Source: Nocardia harenae NBRC 108248 (GTDB taxonomy: Bacteria > Actinomycetota > Actinomycetes > Mycobacteriales > Mycobacteriaceae). From it: a stretch of 64,000 bases of DNA. Positions within the stretch are counted from its first letter, which is position 1, and every line of letters starts with the position of its first letter. Below, one piece after another: positions 19,101 through 26,819 of the stretch. A model generated the notes under the pieces. That model had not been told where the DNA came from, searched no databases, and worked only from the letters and a program-made list of their open reading frames with translations. A program made the position numbers and the translations under genes. The DNA is taken from positions 1-64,000 of the forward strand of contig NZ_BDBH01000006.1 of the NCBI RefSeq assembly GCF_001612885.1, written 5' to 3'.

Positions 19101-20509
19101 TCGCTCCGGACGGGGCCGCCCCCTCCGGGCCGGGCGGCATCCCGGCTGGTGCGGGGGGCATCCCCGCTGGTGCGGGCGGGGTGCCCGCTGGTGCGGGCGG
19201 GCTCCCGGTTGGTTTGGGCGGAATCTCCGCTGATGCGGGCGGCGGTGCGCCGGCCGGGGCGGGCCGGGTGCCCGTCGGTGCCGGTGGCCCACGTGCCGGT
19301 GGGGGTGGCGCTGCCGGCCGCGGCCTCCCCGTCGGCGGCGCGTTCGCCGGTGCCCCCGCGGGCCGGGCGGGTACGGCGACGGCGGTGCGGCCGGCGAAGC
19401 ACCCCGCGCGCTTCACCCGCAACGCGCCGGTCCACGCGCCCCTCGTGCGCAACGAGGTGCTCTCCGCGGGCAGCACCAAGGAGGTCCGCCGCTTCGGCTT
19501 CGACCTGCGCGACCTCGACGTGCGCTACGAGGCGGGCGACGCGCTCGGCATCTGGCCGCGCAACGGCGACGCCCTGGTCGCCGAGTGGCTCGCCACCACG
19601 GGGTTGGACGGCACCCGCCCGGTCGAGGTGGACGGCGCCGACCTCCCGCTGGCCGAGGCGCTCGCCACCCGCTACGACATCACCCGGGTGAGCAACGACC
19701 TGCTCACCTTCGTCGCCGAGCACCACCCGGGCAACAACCAGCTGGCCAAGCTGCTGCGCCGGGACAACCGCAACGAACTCGAGGGCTACCTCTGGGACAA
19801 GCAGGCGGTGGACGTGCTGCGCGACTTCCCGGTCCGGGCCGACCTGGTGGAGTGGCTATGCGCGCTGAAGAAGCTGCAACCGCGGCAGTACTCGATCTCC
19901 TCCAGCCCGCGGGTGAGCCCGCACGAGGTGGAGCTCACCGTCGGCGTGGTGCGCTACGCCGAGCGCGGCGGCGTCTGCTCCACCTTCCTGGCCGACCGGG
20001 CCGATTCCGGGGTGCCGATCTTCCTGCAGCGCGCCCCGCACTTCCGCCCGCCGCTGGACCGCACCGCCCCGATGATCATGGTCGGCCCCGGCACCGGCAT
20101 CGCCCCCTTCCGCGGCTTCCTGCACGAGCGCCGCGCACTCGGCGCCACCGGCCGCAACTGGCTCTTCTTCGGCGACCAGCACGCCACGCAGCATTTCTAC
20201 TACCGCGCCGAGCTGGAGGACATGTTCCGCTCCGGCTTCCTCACCCGGCTCGACCTGGCCTTCTCCAGGGACCAGCGGGAGCGGGTCTACGTGCAGCACC
20301 GGATGATCGAGCACGGCGCCGAGCTGTGGTCCTGGCTGCGCGACGGCGCGCACTTCTACGTCTGCGGGGACGCGGCCCGGATGGCGACCGACGTCGACGA
20401 GGCGCTGCTCACCATCGCGCGGGTGCACGGCAAGCTCGACGACGAGGGGGCCCGCGCCTTCCGCAAGCAGCTGGTCGCCGAGAAGCGCTACGTGCGGGAC
20501 GTCTACTGA
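16169..20509 (+). CDS. fused nitrate reductase / CysJ-like flavoprotein
   Basis: 1446-aa chain predicted to pass electrons from NADPH to nitrate within one polypeptide. Residues 1 to about 720 form a NasC/NarB-type molybdopterin oxidoreductase: 4Fe-4S ligands in CSYCGVGC plus GRLCTKG, NSRLCMASAG and NPVATVANRT for the cofactor, and a C-terminal molydopterin-binding domain. A flavodoxin-like FMN domain starts near 811 (VLWASQTGTAEELAADAA). A Gly/Pro-rich linker of about 115 residues follows (951-1070), with tandem GG(I/V/L)PAGA-like repeats. Then come an FAD domain (about 1078 on; RQYSISSSPRVSPHEVELTVG) and an NADPH domain (VGPGTGIAPFRGF; FYVCGDAARMATDVDEAL) ending RYVRDVY as in CysJ. Fusions of this kind are annotated in other actinomycetes. 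No nitrite reductase gene is adjacent. Confidence 0.9.
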   Translation: MDSMREADTVRTQCSYCGVGCGITVATGVERGVPVIAKVAGDKLHPANAGRLCTKGATHAELMRTDGRMGTALRRPARDREPEPVPVDDAVAEAAARLRAILDEHGPDAVALYVSGQMSLEAQYLATKLAKGYLRTVHIEANSRLCMASAGTGYKQSLGADGPPGSYDDIDAADLFFVIGANTADCHPIVHLRMADRLKAGAKLIVVDPRRTETADRADLFLQIAPGTDLALLNGLLHLLVADGAIDTEFIAAHTEGWEAMPEFLADYPPERVAELTGLAEPDIRTAARWIAEAGEWMSLWTMGLNQSTHGTWNTNAVVNLHLATGAICRPGSGPFSLTGQPNAMGGREMGYMGPGLPGQRSLLSPADRAFVETAWELPPGTIRDKAGPGTIEMFREMSAGKIRAAWIICTNPVATVANRTTVIAGLEAAELVITQDAYAATATNTYADIMLPATLWAEAEGTMVNSERTVTLLGQAVPPRGDARPDWLLIAQVARAMGFPGFEFETAAEVFAEITGFANPATGYDLRGMSHEALRSGPMQWPCPDPERPRNPIRYVNDGVSQTLFTDADGTTPRLAFATPSRRAVFLARPHMPPREMPDDDHPFLLNTGRLQHQWHTMTKTGRIGKLTKLTGEPFLEICPADAERLEIRPGDGIEITSRRGRAVLPARISDRVRPGDCFAPFHWNDEHGEYLTINAVTSDAVDPESLQPEFKACAVALRRVPAAPRPAPQPAPEAHPLAAVLGLEGTTPTLSEAERIYLSGYLAALQALPVTGQPVLPETAPISPGSRMWIDGLLAGMYSRATGDTVEAVPERTVTVLWASQTGTAEELAADAAARLSAAGFTPRLRDMDGCDPAELGGDVLVVSSTFGDGGPPDNGRDFWERLAEHPGRFSGMRYAVFALGDSAYDDFCGHGRKLDETFAARGAQRLLTRVDSEPEYAEAADAWFEAVLAALGSGGGPVGSGAPEGGGGYPPGGDFAPDGAAPSGPGGIPAGAGGIPAGAGGVPAGAGGLPVGLGGISADAGGGAPAGAGRVPVGAGGPRAGGGGAAGRGLPVGGAFAGAPAGRAGTATAVRPAKHPARFTRNAPVHAPLVRNEVLSAGSTKEVRRFGFDLRDLDVRYEAGDALGIWPRNGDALVAEWLATTGLDGTRPVEVDGADLPLAEALATRYDITRVSNDLLTFVAEHHPGNNQLAKLLRRDNRNELEGYLWDKQAVDVLRDFPVRADLVEWLCALKKLQPRQYSISSSPRVSPHEVELTVGVVRYAERGGVCSTFLADRADSGVPIFLQRAPHFRPPLDRTAPMIMVGPGTGIAPFRGFLHERRALGATGRNWLFFGDQHATQHFYYRAELEDMFRSGFLTRLDLAFSRDQRERVYVQHRMIEHGAELWSWLRDGAHFYVCGDAARMATDVDEALLTIARVHGKLDDEGARAFRKQLVAEKRYVRDVY

Positions 20510-20655
20510 GCGCCCACCGGCGGCGGGTCGAGCCGGGCGAGCTGCTTCGCCGTGAGCGTCACCTCGAAGCGGCGCTCGATGCCGTCGCCGCCGGACCGTT
20601 CCTCGCGCCGTAAGCGGACGGCGTGGCGCGCGCCACCCGGCTCACGACGGCGCAC
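20503..20655 (-). CDS. possible 50-aa protein, unrecognised
   Basis: GTG-initiated frame whose product ends ...RRFEVTLTAKQLARLDPPPVGAQ. It has plausible coding character (G/C-rich third positions) in the space after the TIGR03086 gene, and its TAG overlaps the nitrate reductase stop head-on. The highly basic N-terminal part (MRRREPGGARHAVRLRREER) suggests a nucleic-acid or ribosome contact, or the tail of a decayed gene. No family recognised; an independent start site is not clear. Confidence 0.3.
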   Translation of the reverse strand: MRRREPGGARHAVRLRREERSGGDGIERRFEVTLTAKQLARLDPPPVGAQ

Positions 20656-20683
20656 GGGCCCCGCGGTGCGGGCCGGTCGGGCG

Positions 20684-21265
20684 CTACGCGATCCAATCCG
20701 CCCGACGACCGGTGCGGGCGAGCACCCGATCGAAGCGGGACGCGTCGGCGGCGACCGGCTGGACCGGGCCGAAGAGCCCGGGCGTCCCCTCGGCGGGCAT
20801 CTCGGCGAGGAACCCCTCCAGCACCTCGAGCTCGCCGGGCGTCACGTCGTAGGGCAGCCCGGTGGCCCTGGCCAGATCCCAGCCGTGGATGACGAGCTCG
20901 TCCAGCGCCACCGCCGCCATGGCGGACGCGGGGGCGGTGACGCCGCCCGCCTCGGTCTCGCCCGCCCACGCGGCCTGCTCGCGCCAGGCGGCGACCAGGG
21001 CGTCCAGCCGGGCCGGGATGAGCGTGCGCCAATCGGCGGGCAGCTCGCTGGCGGCCACCTCGGGCGGCTGCGAGCCGCTGACCTCCTTCGTCGCGGCCTG
21101 CCGGAAGGCCTCGGTGAGCCCGGCGACGTGGCCGAGCAGCGCGCCGACCGAGACGCCTGGGCACGGGGTCGGCCCGGTGAGCTGGTCGTCGCCGATTCCG
21201 GCGACAACGGTGGCCATCCGGTCGGCGGCGACGGCGAAATCGAAGGCGGGGGCGGCAGTGGTCAC
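20684..21265 (-). CDS. TIGR03086-type DinB-like metal-binding protein
   Basis: 193-aa protein of the DinB/mycothiol-maleylpyruvate-isomerase-like group named TIGR03086. Metal-ligand positions fit the family: an early His in GALLGHVAGLTEAF, and a later His in ALDELVIHGWDLARATG. The PTPCPGVSVGALLGH segment is the family hallmark. These four-helix proteins often use mycothiol; the substrate here is unknown. Isolated gene, ATG start at 21265. Confidence 0.85.
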   Translation of the reverse strand: MTTAAPAFDFAVAADRMATVVAGIGDDQLTGPTPCPGVSVGALLGHVAGLTEAFRQAATKEVSGSQPPEVAASELPADWRTLIPARLDALVAAWREQAAWAGETEAGGVTAPASAMAAVALDELVIHGWDLARATGLPYDVTPGELEVLEGFLAEMPAEGTPGLFGPVQPVAADASRFDRVLARTGRRADWIA

Positions 21266-21386
21266 GGCGGATCTCCTGTCCTGGGAACGGCTCTCACCGA
21301 TACCGACGGAGCGGGCTGGCTGGATTCATCGGCGCGCCGCGGGTATACCGGTGCCGAACGGAAACCCCCGCGGAGAGGAGCGCACG

Positions 21387-21572
21387 ATGGTCGATCGCAG
21401 CACACCCGCCACGTTCGAGGTGTCCGAGGCCGATCTGGCCGAGCAGTCCCGCCCGGTCGATCCGGACGATGTCGCGCCGAGCCCCGAGGTGCAGGGCGAC
21501 CTGTGGAGCGCCGACCCCGCCGACGTGGCGGAGCAGCGCATCGAGGTCCCGCTCGACGACGAGCGGGAGTAG
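21387..21572 (+). CDS. small acidic conserved protein
   Basis: 61-aa very acidic protein (MVDRSTPATFEVSEADLAEQ...) with about 16 Asp/Glu, no membrane segment and no cysteine. ATG 21387 follows GGAGAGGAG at good spacing, which fixes the start although the frame is open far upstream. It ends three bases from the menD stop on the other strand. It resembles small hypothetical proteins common in Corynebacteriales; function unknown. Confidence 0.7.
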   Translation: MVDRSTPATFEVSEADLAEQSRPVDPDDVAPSPEVQGDLWSADPADVAEQRIEVPLDDERE

Positions 21573-21575
21573 CCC

Positions 21576-23201
21576 TCAGCTGATGGCGGCGCGCACCGAT
21601 CCGTGCAGCTCGCGCAGCCCGGACCGCTCGGTCGCGACCTCCAGCACCCGCACCCCGTGCGCGTGGCCGGTGAGCGCCGCCGCCAGCTCGGCGGTGTCCA
21701 CCTGCCGGTGCGGGATGCGGTAGGCCGCGCAGAGCGCCGCCAGGTCCATGCCGTGCGGGGTGCCGAAGACCCGCTCGAAGACCCCGGCGTACTGCGGGTC
21801 GCCCTGTTCCAGCAGCTCGAAGATGCCGCCGCCGTCGTCGTTGGCGACCACGATGGTGAGGTCGTCCGGGCGCGGCTCACCGGGGCCGATCAGCAGCCCG
21901 GAGGCGTCGTGCAGGAAGGTCAGGTCGCCGATCAGGGCGAAGGTGCGGCCGTTGTGCCGCATGGCGGCGCCGAGCGCGGTGGAGACGGTGCCGTCGATCC
22001 CGGCGACGCCGCGGTTGGAGATTACCGTCACCCCCGGCCGCGGCGTCGAGACCAGCGCGGTGTCGCGCACCGGGTTGGAGGCGCCGAGCAGCAGCTGGTC
22101 GCCCGCGCGCAGCGCGTCCGCGACCACCGCGGCGACGTGCAGCCCGGTCGGCTTCGGATGCCGGGCGAGCTCGTCCCGGACGGCGTGGTGCGCGCGCTCG
22201 TTGAGTTCGTGGCAGCGGGCCAGCCAGGCCGGGTCGGGGGCGCCGGAGATCACGGCCCGCGTTCCGGTGCCGACCACATTGCCGGAGACATCCGGCCAGC
22301 GTGGGCCGGTGGTGAGCGCGTAGACGGTGACCTCGGGGTCGGCGAGCAGCTTGGCGACCGGGCGGTGCAGGGTCGGACGGCCGGTGATGATGGCCTGCTT
22401 CGGCCGCAGCAGCGGCAGCGCCAGCGGGTGCAGGGCGGGGCCGTGCAGCGGCGCGGTCGGCTCGGCGACGGTGGGCAGCGCGGCGAGCTCGGGCCGCAGC
22501 CCGGCGCCGTGGCCGGAGATCACCACGGTGTCCGCGGTGAGGTCGATGGCGAGCGGGACGTCGAGGGTGGCGTGCTCGGTCCTGGTCCACGGGGCGTCGC
22601 CGGCCCGGCCCGGCGGGAGTTCGGCGGCGTTCGGGTCGGGGACCAGCGGCTCGCGCAGCGGGATGTCGAAGTGCACCGGCCCGGCATTGCCGGAGCGGGT
22701 GCCGCGGGCGGCGGCGAGCACCCGGCAGACCGCCGAGCGCCAGACGCTGTTCTGCCGCGGGTAGCCGGGATCCGGCTCCAGCTCGGCCAGCCCGAGGCTG
22801 ATGGTGGCGCGCACCTGGCTGCCGAAGAGCCCGAGCTGCTCGACCGTCTGGTTGGCGCCGGTGCCGAGCATCTCGTAGGGCCGGTTGGCGCTCAGCACCA
22901 CCAGCGGCACCCTGGCGTAGTTGGCCTCCAGCACGGCGGGGCCGAGATTGGCCACGGCGGTGCCCGAGGTCATCACCACCGGTACCGGGGCGCGGCCGGA
23001 GAGCGTGAGCCCGACCGCGAGGAACCCCGCGGTGCGCTCATCGATGCGCATGTGCAGCCGGAGCCGCCCCCCAGCATCCGCGGCCTGCAGGGCGAAGGCC
23101 AGCGGGGCATTGCGGGAGCCGGGGCACAGGACCACGTCCCGCACCCCACCGCGCACCAGTTCGTCGACGACGACCTGCGCCTGCGCTGTTGACGGATTCA
23201 C
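21576..23201 (-). CDS. menD: SEPHCHC synthase MenD
   Basis: Thiamine-diphosphate enzyme that joins 2-oxoglutarate to isochorismate, the first committed step of menaquinone synthesis. Residues: [12 protein letters not shown] and [17 protein letters not shown] in the N-terminal domain (the ERTAGF glutamate activates the cofactor), [10 protein letters not shown], and the C-terminal ThDP/Mg motif [13 protein letters not shown]...[11 protein letters not shown]. 541 aa is normal. Equivalent to Rv0555. Its start faces a separate small gene rather than menC. Confidence 0.95.
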   Translation of the reverse strand: MNPSTAQAQVVVDELVRGGVRDVVLCPGSRNAPLAFALQAADAGGRLRLHMRIDERTAGFLAVGLTLSGRAPVPVVMTSGTAVANLGPAVLEANYARVPLVVLSANRPYEMLGTGANQTVEQLGLFGSQVRATISLGLAELEPDPGYPRQNSVWRSAVCRVLAAARGTRSGNAGPVHFDIPLREPLVPDPNAAELPPGRAGDAPWTRTEHATLDVPLAIDLTADTVVISGHGAGLRPELAALPTVAEPTAPLHGPALHPLALPLLRPKQAIITGRPTLHRPVAKLLADPEVTVYALTTGPRWPDVSGNVVGTGTRAVISGAPDPAWLARCHELNERAHHAVRDELARHPKPTGLHVAAVVADALRAGDQLLLGASNPVRDTALVSTPRPGVTVISNRGVAGIDGTVSTALGAAMRHNGRTFALIGDLTFLHDASGLLIGPGEPRPDDLTIVVANDDGGGIFELLEQGDPQYAGVFERVFGTPHGMDLAALCAAYRIPHRQVDTAELAAALTGHAHGVRVLEVATERSGLRELHGSVRAAIS

Positions 23202-23306
23202 GTCTCCAGACTTCCAGACGCGCGCCGCTGCCGCCGCGTCGCCCTGCTCACAGCGTGGGACGTGGCTCGCGCCGCCGGCGGCAGCGGCGACGGCGCGAGT
23301 GCGGGT

Positions 23307-23759
23307 TCAGGCCGTGGCGTGCCGCTGGACCAGCGCACCCACCCGCGGCAGCGCCTCGACCACGTTCTTCTTGGCCGAGGAGCGCAGCGAGGAGTACACC
23401 TTCTGCAGCGCCGGGCGGGTCGAGGACTCGGCCCGCTCGTCGGTCACCTTCAGCAGCGCTTCGGCGACCTCGTCGGACTTGGCGACCAGCAGATCGGCGA
23501 AGCCGGCGGTGCTGCCGGACGCGGTGTACTCCTGCCAGTAGGGCTCCAGCTGGGCCAGCAGGCGGGGGGCGAGGGACTCCAGGGCGTCGGGGACGATGGA
23601 CGGGCCGATCTTCTTGACCGCCGCGTAGCCACCCTTCACAGCCAGGCCGGACGCACCACCCTTGTCCGAGACCTCGGCATCCAGGACCTCGACAGCGTCG
23701 GCAAGGAAGGCCGGCCGCTTGGCATCGTCGAGCAGGGATTCAGACAGTGCTGCAACCAC
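23307..23759 (-). CDS. conserved actinobacterial protein (DUF6918-like)
   Basis: 150-aa soluble protein with helical, Ala/Leu-rich composition: LSESLLDDAKRPAFLADAVEVLDAEVSDKGGASGLAVKGG, then KSDEVAEALLKVTDERA and a C-terminal SLRSSAKKNVVEALPRVG. This pattern is widespread in mycolic-acid bacteria and may be DUF6918; the family name is from memory. Start chosen as GTG 23759, with CGGAGG about nine bases upstream; the longer open frame begins with atypical Arg-rich residues. Lies where M. tuberculosis carries menC between menD and menB. Function unknown. Confidence 0.65.
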   Translation of the reverse strand: MVAALSESLLDDAKRPAFLADAVEVLDAEVSDKGGASGLAVKGGYAAVKKIGPSIVPDALESLAPRLLAQLEPYWQEYTASGSTAGFADLLVAKSDEVAEALLKVTDERAESSTRPALQKVYSSLRSSAKKNVVEALPRVGALVQRHATA

Positions 23760-24072
23760 TTTCAGGTTCCTCCGGAATCGGTTCGTTGTACGAGCACGCG
23801 CCACTATACGCACCGCCGCCCGCATCCACCCGGCTACGGCTGCCCGGGCAGCGGTCGAATCATCGATCCTTCGGCATCCGCGGGCAATTCGCCCTGCTCA
23901 TCGCGGAGCTCCGCGGTGACGAACGTTTTCCGCCGCTCGACCCGATCGACCTGCACCGCGAACGGCCAGCGTCCGGCCCGGCGGGGTGACCTCGCGCTCG
24001 TCCCGGCCCGGTGTACACCGTCCAACCGGGGGCGCTTCCGGCCGGTTCACCGGTGCCCCGATAATCGCAGGG

Positions 24073-24966
24073 GTGACCTTCGACCCCGCATTGTGGCGCC
24101 CGGTACCCGGCTTCGAGAACCTGACCGACATCACCTACCACCGGCACCTGTCGCAGGGCACGGTGCGGGTGGCGTTCGACCGGCCGGAGGTGCGCAATGC
24201 CTTCCGGCCGCACACGGTGGACGAGCTCTACCGGGCACTCGACCACGCCAGGATGACCTCCGACGTCGGCGCGGTGCTGCTCACCGGGAACGGCCCGAGC
24301 CCGAAGGACGGCGGCTGGGCCTTCTGTTCCGGCGGCGACCAGCGCATCCGCGGCCGCAGCGGCTACCAGTACGCGGACGGCGAGACCGCGGAGACCGTCG
24401 ACCCGGCGCGCGCGGGGCGGCTGCACATCCTGGAGGTGCAGCGGCTCATCCGGTTCATGCCCAAGGTGGTGATCGCGCTGGTGAACGGCTGGGCCGCGGG
24501 CGGAGGGCACAGCTTGCACGTGGTCTGCGACCTCACCCTCGCCAGCCGGGAGCACGGGAAGTTCAAGCAGACCGACGCCGACGTGGGCAGCTTCGACGGC
24601 GGCTACGGCAGCGCGTACCTGGCCAAGATGGTCGGGCAGAAGTTCGCCAGGGAGATCTTCTTCCGCGGCCGCCCGTACAGCGCCGAGGAGATGCACCGGA
24701 TGGGCGCGGTCAACGAGGTGGTCGACCACGCCGAGCTGGAGAACGTCGCGCTGGAGTGGACCGCCGACATCCTCGGCAAGTCGCCGCAGGCGCAGCGCAT
24801 GCTCAAGTACGCCTTCAATCTGGTGGACGACGGCCTGGTGGGCCAGCAGCTCTTCGCGGGCGAGGCGACCCGGCTGGCCTACATGACCGACGAGGCGGTC
24901 GAGGGGCGCGACTCCTTCCTGGAGAAGCGCGCGCCGGACTGGACCCCGTACCCCTGGTACTTCTGA
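24073..24966 (+). CDS. menB: 1,4-dihydroxy-2-naphthoyl-CoA synthase
   Basis: Crotonase-fold enzyme that cyclises o-succinylbenzoyl-CoA. Family residues: GGWAFCSGGDQRIRG (oxyanion-hole loop), VIALVNGWAAGGGHSLHVVCDL, and the catalytic region TDADVGSFDGGYGSAYLA, with the C-terminal DWTPYPWYF. Start set at GTG 24073 (VTFDPALWRPVPG, 297 aa) by conservation; the open frame upstream is arginine-rich. Its TGA overlaps the next ATG by one base (TGATG), implying translational coupling to the VOC gene. Confidence 0.95.
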   Translation: MTFDPALWRPVPGFENLTDITYHRHLSQGTVRVAFDRPEVRNAFRPHTVDELYRALDHARMTSDVGAVLLTGNGPSPKDGGWAFCSGGDQRIRGRSGYQYADGETAETVDPARAGRLHILEVQRLIRFMPKVVIALVNGWAAGGGHSLHVVCDLTLASREHGKFKQTDADVGSFDGGYGSAYLAKMVGQKFAREIFFRGRPYSAEEMHRMGAVNEVVDHAELENVALEWTADILGKSPQAQRMLKYAFNLVDDGLVGQQLFAGEATRLAYMTDEAVEGRDSFLEKRAPDWTPYPWYF

Positions 24967-25346
24967 TGGACATCCTGAGCAGCCGGGTCATCCTGCGCCC
25001 CGGCGACTACGACACCACGCTGGCCTTCTACCGGGACGCGCTCGGGCTCGCGATCGCCAGGGAGTACCCCGGCGGGACGGTCTTCCACGCCGGGCAGTCG
25101 TTGATCGAAGTGGCCGCGCACGGCGGCTCGGACGAGCCGTCGGCGTTCAGCGGCGCGCTCTGGCTCCAGGTGCGCGATATCGGGGATGCCGCCGCCGAAC
25201 TCGCGCTCGCCGGGGTGCGCATCGACCGGGAGCCGAAGCGCGAGCCGTGGGGGTTGCTGGAGATGTGGATCGCCGACCCGGACGGAGTGCCGATCGTGCT
25301 GGTCGAGGTGCCCGCCGAGCACCCGCTGCGCCGGGATTCGCGGTGA
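24966..25346 (+). CDS. VOC-fold protein coupled to menB
   Basis: 126-aa single-domain vicinal oxygen chelate protein. SRVILRPGDYDTTLAFYRDALGL and LEMWIADPDGVPIVLVEVPAEHP are the two half-repeats, with probable metal-ligand Glu near VLVEV. ATG overlaps the menB stop. Co-translation suggests a link to quinone metabolism, but VOC genes are promiscuous neighbours and no substrate can be named. A large hairpin follows at 25392-25444. Confidence 0.85.
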   Translation: MDILSSRVILRPGDYDTTLAFYRDALGLAIAREYPGGTVFHAGQSLIEVAAHGGSDEPSAFSGALWLQVRDIGDAAAELALAGVRIDREPKREPWGLLEMWIADPDGVPIVLVEVPAEHPLRRDSR

Positions 25347-25391
25347 GGTCTTCGCCTTCGAGTTGCCAGCAGGCAAACCGAAAGGGACGAT

Positions 25392-25444
25392 AACGACTCG
25401 GGCGAGACCCGACCGCCGACGTCCGGGGAGTCGCCCGAGTCGTT
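25392..25444 (+). terminator. large hairpin after menB-VOC
   Basis: Two perfectly complementary 14-base arms (25392-25405, 25431-25444) enclose a 25-base GC-rich loop, 45 bases past the VOC stop. The 233 bases up to menE contain nothing else that reads as coding. Probably the operon terminator; no T tract. Confidence 0.45.
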
Positions 25445-25579
25445 CTCGTCGGACGAGAGAATCGCGGTTTCGATGCCTGTCGTACCTGAGCCGTTGTCGG
25501 CCTCCCCGCGCGCCCGCCGCGCCGGTTCCCGGACCACCCGTTCCGTGTGTGCGCACGCGGCCATGACACGATCGCTGTC

Positions 25580-26743
25580 GTGAGCAAGCCCCTGCGGATC
25601 CTGCCGATGCCGACCGGGTCCGGCGTCGGCGATGTGCTCCCGCACCTGCGCCAGGCGCTGGAGGGCAATGGTCCGGCGTGGCTCCCCATCCCGAACAGCG
25701 ACCGCCGCGAGGCGCGCAGGCTCGGCGACGCGCTCGCCCCCGGCGAGCCGATCGACGAGGACGTGGCGCTGGTCGTCACCACCTCGGGGACGACCGGGGT
25801 GCCGAAGGGCGCCATGCTCGGCTCCGCCGCGCTGCGGGCGAGCGCGAGCGCGACGCACGAGCGGCTCGGCGGGCCGGGGCAGTGGCTGCTGGCGCTGCCC
25901 ACGCACCACATCGCGGGCATCCAGGTGTTGCTGCGCAGTATCCAGGCCGGGACCGAGCCGGTGGTGCTCGACGTCGGCGGCGGGTTCCTGCCGGAGGCGC
26001 TGGCCGGGGCGATCCGAGCCATGCGCGGCGAGCGGCGGTACACCTCGCTGGTGCCCACGCAGCTGATCAAGGCGCTGGAATCGCCCGCGGCCGCGACCGC
26101 GCTGGCCGGGCTGGACGCGGTGCTGGTCGGCGGGGCGGCGACGCCGGCCCGGGTGCTGGAGCGGGCGCGCGCCGCCGGGATCACCGTGGTGCGCACCTAC
26201 GGCATGAGCGAGAGCTGCGGCGGCTGCGTCTACGACGGGGTCCCGCTGGACGGGGTGCGGCTGCGGATCGAGGACGGGCGGGTGCTGCTCGGCGGGGCGA
26301 CCATCGCCACCGGCTACCGCAACCACCCCGACCACCCCGCCTTCGCCGAGCCCGGCTGGTTCCGCACCGACGACGCGGGCGTGCTCGAGGACGGCGTGCT
26401 CCGGGTGACCGGGCGGCTGGACGAGGGGATCAGCACCGGCGGGCTGCTGGTGCTGCCGCAGGTCGTCGAGGCGGTGCTCGGCACGCACCCGGCCGTCGCC
26501 GAGTGCGTGGTGCTCGGGCTGCCGGACGAGCGGCTCGGCCAGCGGGTCGCCGCCGTCGTCGTCACCACGCCCGGCGCCGAGCCGCCCACCCTGGCCGAGC
26601 TGCGCGCCCACGTCACCGCCGAGCTCGACGCCGTCGCCGCGCCCCGCGAACTCGCCGTCCTGGAGGAGCTCCCGCTCCGCGGCCCCGGCAAACCGGACCG
26701 CACCGCCCTGCGCGACTACCTGCTGGCCGACAGCCCGCACTGA
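25580..26743 (+). CDS. menE: o-succinylbenzoate-CoA ligase
   Basis: Adenylate-forming ligase that activates o-succinylbenzoate before MenB. AMP-binding motif TTSGTTGVPKGAML (about residue 67), LPTHHIAGIQVLLRSI, TYGMSESCGGCVYDG, GWFRTDDAGVLEDGVLRVTGRLDE, and the catalytic-lysine region LPLRGPGKPDRTAL near the C-terminus. At 387 aa it is shorter than the ~450-aa Bacillus form but normal for Actinobacteria. GTG 25580 chosen as the start (VSKPLRILPMPTG). Confidence 0.93.
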   Translation: MSKPLRILPMPTGSGVGDVLPHLRQALEGNGPAWLPIPNSDRREARRLGDALAPGEPIDEDVALVVTTSGTTGVPKGAMLGSAALRASASATHERLGGPGQWLLALPTHHIAGIQVLLRSIQAGTEPVVLDVGGGFLPEALAGAIRAMRGERRYTSLVPTQLIKALESPAAATALAGLDAVLVGGAATPARVLERARAAGITVVRTYGMSESCGGCVYDGVPLDGVRLRIEDGRVLLGGATIATGYRNHPDHPAFAEPGWFRTDDAGVLEDGVLRVTGRLDEGISTGGLLVLPQVVEAVLGTHPAVAECVVLGLPDERLGQRVAAVVVTTPGAEPPTLAELRAHVTAELDAVAAPRELAVLEELPLRGPGKPDRTALRDYLLADSPH

Positions 26744-26760
26744 CCCGCCGACAGCCGCAC

Positions 26761-26797
26761 GCAAGAGCCGTGCAAGAGGTGTGCGGGCGGTGCAAGT
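26761..26797 (+). promoter_or_regulatory. GCAAG direct repeats before drrA
   Basis: GCAAGA at 26761-26766 and 26772-26777 (11-bp period), a degenerate third unit at 26783, and GCAAGT at 26792-26797. Direct repeats spaced by one helical turn are typical of SARP-family binding sites, and a SARP gene faces this operon from the other side. The 22 bases left before the ATG at 26820 show no good -10, so the function is tentative. Confidence 0.3.
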
Positions 26798-26819
26798 CCG
26801 GGGGCGCACGCTCGGAGCC

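Noticed and set aside
16085..19726. A 1213-codon open frame on the minus strand opposite the nitrate reductase
   Set aside because: High-GC antisense shadow: residue content is Arg/Gly/His/Pro-rich with no domain, and the plus-strand gene has complete family motifs throughout.
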